A stretch of DNA of 9,553 nucleotides from an uncultured Bacilli bacterium (GTDB lineage Bacteria; Bacillota_I; Bacilli_A; RF39; UBA660): NCBI GenBank assembly GCA_934096405.1, contig CAKOLW010000027.1, positions 1 through 9,553 on the forward strand, in the 5' to 3' direction. Every line of letters begins with the position of its first letter. The stretch's first letter is position 1. The translations under genes and the position numbers were made by a program. Under the pieces are notes generated by a model. The model saw only the letters and a list, made by a program, of their open reading frames with translations. It ran no database searches and was not told the origin of the DNA. This document shows, in pieces, positions 5,559 to 9,553 of this stretch.

Positions 5559-6437
5559 TTATGCGTTTTTAATTTGACCCATAACTTCATCAGCAAAGTT
5601 TTCGCTTCTCTTTTCCATACCTTCACCAACTTCAAAACGTACCATTTTTACTACGCTTGAATTATGTTGTTTCAAGTATGCTTCTACAGTTAAGTCAGAA
5701 TCTTTTACAAAAGTTTGTTCAACTAAACAAATTTCTTGATAGAATTTATTTAATCTTCCTGCTATAATTTTATCTACAAATTCAGGTTTAGCACCTTCAG
5801 TTAATGCTTGTTCAGTAAGTACTGTTCTTTCATGTTCAGTTTCTTCACTAGGAACTTCATCACGATTAACATACTTAGGTCTCATTGCAGCACTTTGCAT
5901 TGCTACATCTTTAGCAACACTTTCGTCATTACCTTTAATAACTACTAGTGAAGCAATTCTACCACCCATATGTAAATAAGAACCAAATACTTCATCATCA
6001 TTTTTATTGACAACAGCTATTCTTCTTAAACTTAATTTTTCACCAATAGTAGCTGTTTCATTAACAATTAAATCATTAATTGTACCATTTTCAGTATTTA
6101 AATTTAAGGCACCCTCTAAATCAGTAACATCACTATTTAAAATAGTATTACCAATAGTATCTACCATATTTAAAAACTCTTGGTTTTTAGCAACAAAGTC
6201 AGTTTCAGCATTTACTTCAACCACTACTGCTTTATTTCCATTAGTATAAATATTAGCGATACCTTCAGCAGCAATTCTATCTGCTTTTTTAGCAGCTTTA
6301 CTAATACCTTTTTCTCTTAAATAATCTATAGCTTTGTCAATATCTCCATTAGTTTCAGTTAATGCCTTTTTACAATCAAGCATACCTGCACCAGTCATAT
6401 CACGAAGATTTTTAACCTCACTTGCTTTAATATCCAT
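5559..6437 (-). CDS. tsf: Elongation factor Ts
   Basis: EF-Ts exchanges GDP for GTP on EF-Tu during translation elongation. The 292-aa protein has the UBA-like N-terminal domain (MDIKASEVKNLRDMTGAGML, then DCKKAL), the TDFVAKNQEF core motif that contacts EF-Tu (about residues 79-88), and the dimerisation core with HMGGRIASLVVI (about 156-167). Length is typical of the full bacterial form. The ATG at 6437 has a good AAAGGAG ribosome binding site close upstream. It follows rpsB by 12 nt, the standard rpsB-tsf arrangement, and is cotranscribed with it. Confidence 0.98.
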   Translation of the reverse strand: MDIKASEVKNLRDMTGAGMLDCKKALTETNGDIDKAIDYLREKGISKAAKKADRIAAEGIANIYTNGNKAVVVEVNAETDFVAKNQEFLNMVDTIGNTILNSDVTDLEGALNLNTENGTINDLIVNETATIGEKLSLRRIAVVNKNDDEVFGSYLHMGGRIASLVVIKGNDESVAKDVAMQSAAMRPKYVNRDEVPSEETEHERTVLTEQALTEGAKPEFVDKIIAGRLNKFYQEICLVEQTFVKDSDLTVEAYLKQHNSSVVKMVRFEVGEGMEKRSENFADEVMGQIKNA

Positions 6438-6449
6438 ATTTATTCTCCT

Positions 6450-7373
6450 TTATTTATTTAACACTTTTAATAATTCTTCTTTTTTCATTGAACTGTAACC
6501 TTTAATGCCTTTGTCTTTAGCTAAAGCTTTTAAATCAGCTAATTTCATATCTTCTAAACTTACAGTTTCTTCTGGTTCACTAGGAACTTCTACTTCTTTT
6601 TCTATAACTTTAACTTCAGTTTTATTTTCTTTATTTTTCTTAGGTTTTACAAATTCTTCTTCAGTAATATAATCATCTAATGGTAATCCATTTCCTTCAC
6701 ATACTGCATTTGCTAAGACACCTAATAAAACTTTTACAGATCTAACAGCATCATCATTACCAGGAATTACGTAATCAACATCATCAGGATCACTATTAGT
6801 ATCAACTATACCAAATACAGGTATATTTAATCTTCTAGCTTCTCTAATTGCATTAATTTCAATTCTAGGATCAGTAACAATTACTGCTTGAGGTAATTTT
6901 TTCATATCTCTAATTCCACCAAGAATATTATTTAATTTATTATATTCTTTTTGTAATTTAGCAACTTCTTTCTTAGGAAGTAATTCAAATTTACCTTCAC
7001 TTTCTAATTTTTCAATTTCAGCTAATCTATTAATTCTTTCTTTAATAGTTTTAAAGTTAGTTAATGTACCACCTAACCATCTTTCAGTTACATAGTAACC
7101 ACCACATCTAGTAGCTTCTTCCTTACTAACCTCTTGAGCTTGTTTTTTAGTTCCTACGAATAATGCTTTTCCTCCATCTTTGCAGGCTTCATACAAAGCA
7201 GAATAAGCTTCTTCTAATTTTTGAACTGTTTTGTCAAGATCTATGATATGTATATCATCTCTTGATGTAAAGATGAATTCAGCCATTTTAGGATTCCATC
7301 TTTTAGTTTGATGTCCAAAATGAACACCAGCTTCTAATAAATAACTTTTTGACACTACTGTCTTATTTTCCAT
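6450..7373 (-). CDS. rpsB: 30S ribosomal protein S2 with C-terminal Rho-N/SAP-like extension
   Basis: S2 binds at the head-body junction of the 30S subunit. Residues 8-240 hold the conserved S2 domain, including LLEAGVHFGHQTKRWNPKM (12-30), VTERWLGGTLTNFKTI (95-110) and VDTNSDPDDVDYVIPGNDDA (190-209). The protein is 307 aa, against about 250 in most bacteria. The extra part is a charged linker rich in Lys and Glu (243-270) followed by SLEDMKLADLKALAKDKGIK and GYSSMKKEELLKVL (272-305), which resembles the small helical Rho-N/SAP fold. The ATG at 7373 gives the normal S2 start; a longer frame from 7436 adds 21 unconserved residues and lacks a ribosome binding site. AAAGG lies about 12 nt upstream. 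Confidence 0.97.
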   Translation of the reverse strand: MENKTVVSKSYLLEAGVHFGHQTKRWNPKMAEFIFTSRDDIHIIDLDKTVQKLEEAYSALYEACKDGGKALFVGTKKQAQEVSKEEATRCGGYYVTERWLGGTLTNFKTIKERINRLAEIEKLESEGKFELLPKKEVAKLQKEYNKLNNILGGIRDMKKLPQAVIVTDPRIEINAIREARRLNIPVFGIVDTNSDPDDVDYVIPGNDDAVRSVKVLLGVLANAVCEGNGLPLDDYITEEEFVKPKKNKENKTEVKVIEKEVEVPSEPEETVSLEDMKLADLKALAKDKGIKGYSSMKKEELLKVLNK

Positions 7374-7481
7374 TTTTTTCACTTTCCTTTCGTTAATTCT
7401 TCCCTTTAATTCTAAATACTCACATCCATTGGACACTAGTGAATATAATTCTTAAAGGTGTTTATTTCTAAAGCCAAATGT

Positions 7482-7511
7482 ATTGTACCATAAAAATATA
7501 TTCTTTGTAAA
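7482..7511 (-). promoter_or_regulatory. rpsB-tsf operon promoter
   Basis: The -35 box TTTACA (7506-7511), an 18-bp spacer and the -10 box TACAAT preceded by TGG (7482-7487) match the vegetative consensus. The 5' untranslated region would be about 100 nt, long enough for an S2-responsive leader; it contains the palindrome CACTAGTG and a second purine-rich AAAGGGAAG, but no known leader motif is recognised. The promoter abuts the terminator of the upstream unit. Confidence 0.7.
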
Positions 7512-7536
7512 GAAAAAGATACTATTTCTAGTATCT
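7512..7536 (-). terminator. Intrinsic terminator after the second variable-region copy
   Basis: On the minus strand AGATACTA (7529-7536) and TAGTATCT (7517-7524) form a perfect 8-bp stem with a GAAA tetraloop, followed by TTTTCTTT. It overlaps the TAG stop of the broken variable-region copy. No equivalent terminator is seen directly after the intact surface gene, so the surface-gene transcript probably runs on to this point. Confidence 0.85.
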
Positions 7537-7750
7537 AACAAGTAGAATTTGTTTCATCCACTACATATGGATCATCAGCAGTTCCTGTTACTTTGGCACA
7601 AGAGTTTAGAGAAATGACAGGGCGCGAACCATTCATGTTGTCCACGTTGTTGTGGTTCAAGTTACCAGGATTGTCAGAGCCGAACACACTTCACACATTA
7701 GAATTAGAACCATTCCAGTTGATAGGCGACAAGGACCACCTAACTAATTG
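7535..7750 (-). pseudogene. Broken 3' end of a paralogous surface gene: second variable region
   Basis: Read on the minus strand, this matches the C-terminus of the intact gene upstream. It shares WSLSP, then a variable stretch, then RPVISLNSCAK, GTADDPYVV and a terminal ETNSTC, against RPAISLKSCTK, GTAENPYII and ETESGC. A 17-base run GGTGGTCCTTGTCGCCT (7724-7740) is identical in both (8088-8104). The variable stretch is Asn-rich (INWNGSNSNV, DNPGNLNHNN) and one codon longer. An in-frame TGA (7691-7693) aligns with a Trp codon of the intact copy. Homology ends around 7750 and no start is present. It may be a leftover 3' end from duplication, or a silent cassette or template; it is not an exact template for the intact copy. 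Confidence 0.75.
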
Positions 7751-7769
7751 TGAAGAGGTTCCTATAACA

Positions 7770-7892
7770 TTACAGTCTATTTCCTATATCAAAAGTGTTT
7801 TCACACTTGATACCATTTTTCGTCAAACCGTCAACTAAAGCTGGCGGAGTGTCGTCCAAAAAGAGTTTCGGACGTTTAAGAGATTTGTAGTT
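7770..7892 (-). other. Unassigned stretch between the two variable-region copies
   Basis: After the surface-gene stop the same frame stays open for 40 codons to a TAA at 7770-7772. It reads like protein (for example LFLDDTPPALVDGLTKNG) and is GC-richer than the surroundings, but has no start codon with a ribosome binding site and no recognised family. It also holds a small hairpin, CGTCC / GGACG around 7854-7875. It may be residue of the recombination that placed the two 3' ends in tandem. Confidence 0.35.
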
Positions 7893-9386
7893 TTAGCATC
7901 CACTCTCTGTTTCTTGAATTATATATGGATTTTCGGCTGTTCCATCTCCACTATTCCATTTAGTACAAGATTTCAGAGAAATGGCAGGACGAACACCACC
8001 GTTGTAGTAGACGCCGTTGTCGTTGCTCAAGCCCGCATTGCCGGAATTCCAAAACCACTCGAACGCAACGTTACCATACCAGCGGTAAGGCGACAAGGAC
8101 CACCAATAATTCGATACTTGTGTTCTAGAACTATTGCTTATAAACCATGCATATGGTGTACTCATACTTGCATACCATGTTGTTCCCCCAGCAAAAGCTA
8201 TTTCATCTGCTGTCATTAATGCTATTGGGTAATTAAGTTTTGCACTTGTATTATCTACACTAAATGCATCTCTTATATCACTACAATTATATGTTGGTGT
8301 TTTATCTGTAAACAATCTTTTATGTGATGCAAAATAGAATTCTGAGCTTGTGCTATATGAACCTTCTGTTTGTTCGTTTCTGTCGTTACAATATACTGCA
8401 CTTGTACTTAAATATTTTGTATAATTTGTTAAGTTATTTTGATACCATGTATCTATATATGTTTTTATTGTACTACTATTTGTATTTGTCCTGTTATTTG
8501 TTAATGATCCACTTGTTCCATACATATAACCTACATACATTGGATCATCATTCTTAGAATTAAATACTGATTTTCCTATATAGCCTTCTGTTTTATCATG
8601 ACTTGTTCCTACATAAAGTAATCTTATACTTCCGTCATGATTTGTTCTTATTATTCTCCAGTAGAAACCTCCAAATTTTACCCAGTTATTTGTTGTATTT
8701 CCAGCATAATAGTATACTTCTTGTGGTGTATCAGTTATTCCTGTTATACTTTCTGTTGAAGTAAATAATGTTCCTGTTGTTGTTTCTGTAAATGGACTAC
8801 TAAATAAAGTTCTTTCACTTATTGTTGGATTATCTCTTAGTATTGCTTCTGTTAGTAATATTGAATTTGTTGTTCCTTCAGTTATATAAATCTTACCTGT
8901 TATAGTCTTACCCATATCTTCATATTGATTTCTATCTTCTTCTTTAAACTTTACTTCTATTGTATATTCTTGTGTTGTTCTTCCTGATATTGTTGTACTA
9001 TATGTTAGTATTGTATCTTCTTGTGTATCTGATTTTGGTAATACTTCATAATCTGTCATGTTATGTCCATTATTTGTACTTGTTATTTTATATACTAAGT
9101 TATCAGATACAAATGTATTTACTAAATCTTGTATTACTATATTGTATTTATATTCTGTCTTAGATTTATTTTCTATACTAAATGTTTTTGTTATACTCCA
9201 TCCTGGTTCTATATCTATTCCTTCTATTTTCTCTCCATTATTAAATATTACTCTTAAATCTCCTGTATTTAATGTAACATCTTTTTTATTCCCTTCTATC
9301 TCTGTTATAAAGTATGCTAGTGTTACTCCTATTATTGTTAGTAATACTATTGTTATTCCATAAATTAAATATTTCTTTTCTTTCAT
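7893..9386 (-). CDS. Membrane-anchored surface protein: camelysin/TasA-like N-terminal part and DUF6273/C-type-lectin-like variable C-terminus
   Basis: This 497-aa protein is probably displayed on the cell surface. Residues 6-27 are a membrane anchor or signal segment (YLIYGITIVLLTIIGVTLAY). About 35-170 form a beta-rich region like TasA/camelysin (LNTGDLRVIF, EPGWSITKTFSIENKS). About 185-260 lead into the C-terminal module (ERTLFSS, VKFGGFYWRIIRTN, GSIRLLYVG), and 270-497 contain VGYMYGT, STIKTYIDTWYQNNL, YPIALMTADEIAFAGG and the tip WWSLSP to GGVRPAISLK (428-472). The last part matches the DUF6273-like fold family, whose tips vary in sequence. Cysteines are at 333, 368, 474 and the final residue 497. 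GGAGG lies 7 nt before the ATG. Many paralogues of this architecture occur in gut Firmicutes; the ligand is unknown. Confidence 0.8.
   Translation of the reverse strand: MKEKKYLIYGITIVLLTIIGVTLAYFITEIEGNKKDVTLNTGDLRVIFNNGEKIEGIDIEPGWSITKTFSIENKSKTEYKYNIVIQDLVNTFVSDNLVYKITSTNNGHNMTDYEVLPKSDTQEDTILTYSTTISGRTTQEYTIEVKFKEEDRNQYEDMGKTITGKIYITEGTTNSILLTEAILRDNPTISERTLFSSPFTETTTGTLFTSTESITGITDTPQEVYYYAGNTTNNWVKFGGFYWRIIRTNHDGSIRLLYVGTSHDKTEGYIGKSVFNSKNDDPMYVGYMYGTSGSLTNNRTNTNSSTIKTYIDTWYQNNLTNYTKYLSTSAVYCNDRNEQTEGSYSTSSEFYFASHKRLFTDKTPTYNCSDIRDAFSVDNTSAKLNYPIALMTADEIAFAGGTTWYASMSTPYAWFISNSSRTQVSNYWWSLSPYRWYGNVAFEWFWNSGNAGLSNDNGVYYNGGVRPAISLKSCTKWNSGDGTAENPYIIQETESGC
7977..8102 (-). other. Variable tip region with NNC codon signature
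   Basis: Residues 429-470 of the surface protein contain aromatic and Asn/Gly-rich segments (YRWYG, FEWFWN, SNDNGVYYNGG) between the conserved WSLSP and RPAISL. Codon usage changes sharply: TAC, CGC, TTC, GGC, AGC, GAC, GTC, GCG and AAC replace the A/T-ending codons used elsewhere in the gene. NNC codons at exposed positions are what adenine-directed mutagenesis of AAC codons produces in diversity-generating-retroelement targets. Without a template or reverse transcriptase in view, this remains an inference; recent recombination from a GC-richer source would also explain it. Confidence 0.5.
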
Positions 9387-9413
9387 TGTCCTTCCTCCAT
9401 TTTTTAGAGCACT

Positions 9414-9442
9414 AAAAAACTCATAGACTGGTGCCTATGAAT
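9414..9442 (-). terminator. Attenuator-like terminator hairpin before the surface gene
   Basis: This is the same ATTCATAG / CTATGAGT hairpin with a T run as in copy A, here placed between the leader and the GGAGG ribosome binding site of the surface gene. If it terminates transcription, the surface gene is expressed only on readthrough. The CTATG and CATAG elements elsewhere in the leader could pair with either arm, giving an alternative antiterminator fold. Confidence 0.5.
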
Positions 9443-9478
9443 TTAATATAACGAAAAAACTATGGGTGTTATTTATTT

Positions 9479-9541
9479 TTAACCCCCCCCGAAATTCGTA
9501 CCAAGTTTGGTACTTAATTCAAAGAGAATTATTCTTTCCAT
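9479..9541 (-). CDS. Possible 20-aa leader peptide with poly-G tract, copy B
   Basis: The frame matches copy A except that codon 2 is GAA instead of AAA (MERIILFELS), then the same Gly run from eight G and TAA at 9479-9481. Any ribosome binding site would lie outside the window. Retention of the frame across the only substitution inside it is weak support, because the rest of the frame is identical in both copies. Confidence 0.25.
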   Translation of the reverse strand: MERIILFELSTKLGTNFGGG

Positions 9542-9553
9542 AGTTTTGTACTC

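Larger units (their letters stand above)
9414..9553 (-). repeat. Direct repeat copy B: leader of the surface-protein gene
   Basis: 9414-9537 is identical to 1-124, including the run of eight C (9483-9490; G on the transcribed sense). It ends 27 bp before the surface-gene ATG, so it lies in that gene's 5' untranslated region. The first differences from copy A, at 9538 and 9547, both keep or improve pairing in a long-range stem: AAAACTATGG (9538-9547, minus sense) with CCATAGTTTT (9456-9465). Its promoter lies beyond the right edge of the window. Confidence 0.9.

Noticed and set aside
7593..7838. Open frames on the plus strand over the surface gene and tip copies
   Set aside because: They mirror the coding frame of the opposite strand, lack ribosome binding sites, and match no family.
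7597..8104. The downstream broken copy as the exact retroelement template for the intact tip
   Set aside because: A template should differ from its target only at template adenines. Many differences fall at other bases (for example TCT against AAC, TCG against GTT) and there is a one-codon length difference, so this pair is not template and target.
1..9553. CRISPR array, transposase or insertion sequence
   Set aside because: No regularly spaced short repeats and no transposase-like protein. The repeated element at the ends is direct, without terminal inverted repeats typical of insertion sequences.

Overview
The window is very AT-rich DNA with short intergenic gaps. All ten recognisable genes or gene remnants lie on the minus strand. 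Gene content is bacterial: the start of a division and cell-wall (dcw) cluster, ribosomal protein S2 with EF-Ts, and a SirA-like protein otherwise known from Bacillales. MraZ operator repeats of the AAAGTGG type and the AT-rich composition fit an uncultured, probably gut-associated member of the Bacilli related to Mollicutes-like lineages (RF39 or similar). The exact lineage is a guess. The genetic code appears standard: every Trp in the conserved genes is TGG, and no gene needs TGA as a sense codon.

Layout, read right to left in the direction of transcription. (1) 9553-9387: a leader with a poly-G tract, a possible 20-codon ORF and an intrinsic-terminator-like hairpin. (2) 9386-7893: a 497-aa membrane-anchored surface protein with a camelysin/TasA-like N-terminal part and a C-terminal DUF6273/C-type-lectin-like variable region. 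(3) 7892-7512: a 3' tail holding a broken, Asn-rich second copy of that variable region and a strong terminator. (4) 7511-4940: a promoter, rpsB, tsf, a membrane-anchored thioredoxin-fold protein, and a terminator. (5) 4935-4524: a 410-bp intergenic stretch with a strong minus-strand promoter, a structured leader, a tiny hydrophobic reading frame and several hairpins. (6) 4523-206: a promoter, MraZ operator, then mraZ, rsmH, ftsL, a class B PBP with two PASTA domains, and a sirA-like gene, tightly packed as one operon. (7) 190-1: a new promoter and a second copy of the leader found at 9414-9553, pointing out of the window to the left.

The housekeeping part is conventional: translation (S2, EF-Ts), rRNA methylation (RsmH), and septal wall synthesis (FtsL, PBP) under the MraZ regulator. 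A SirA-like inhibitor of DnaA at the end of the division operon would couple replication and division if the assignment holds.

The accessory part is more unusual. Two leaders, identical over 124 bp, lie 9.4 kb apart in the same orientation. One feeds a surface protein whose ligand-like tip has the GC-ending NNC codon signature typical of diversity-generating-retroelement targets. A decayed tip cassette sits just downstream. No reverse transcriptase is visible, so active diversification is not shown. The left copy of the leader suggests that another gene of the same regulon, perhaps a paralogous surface protein, lies just outside the window.
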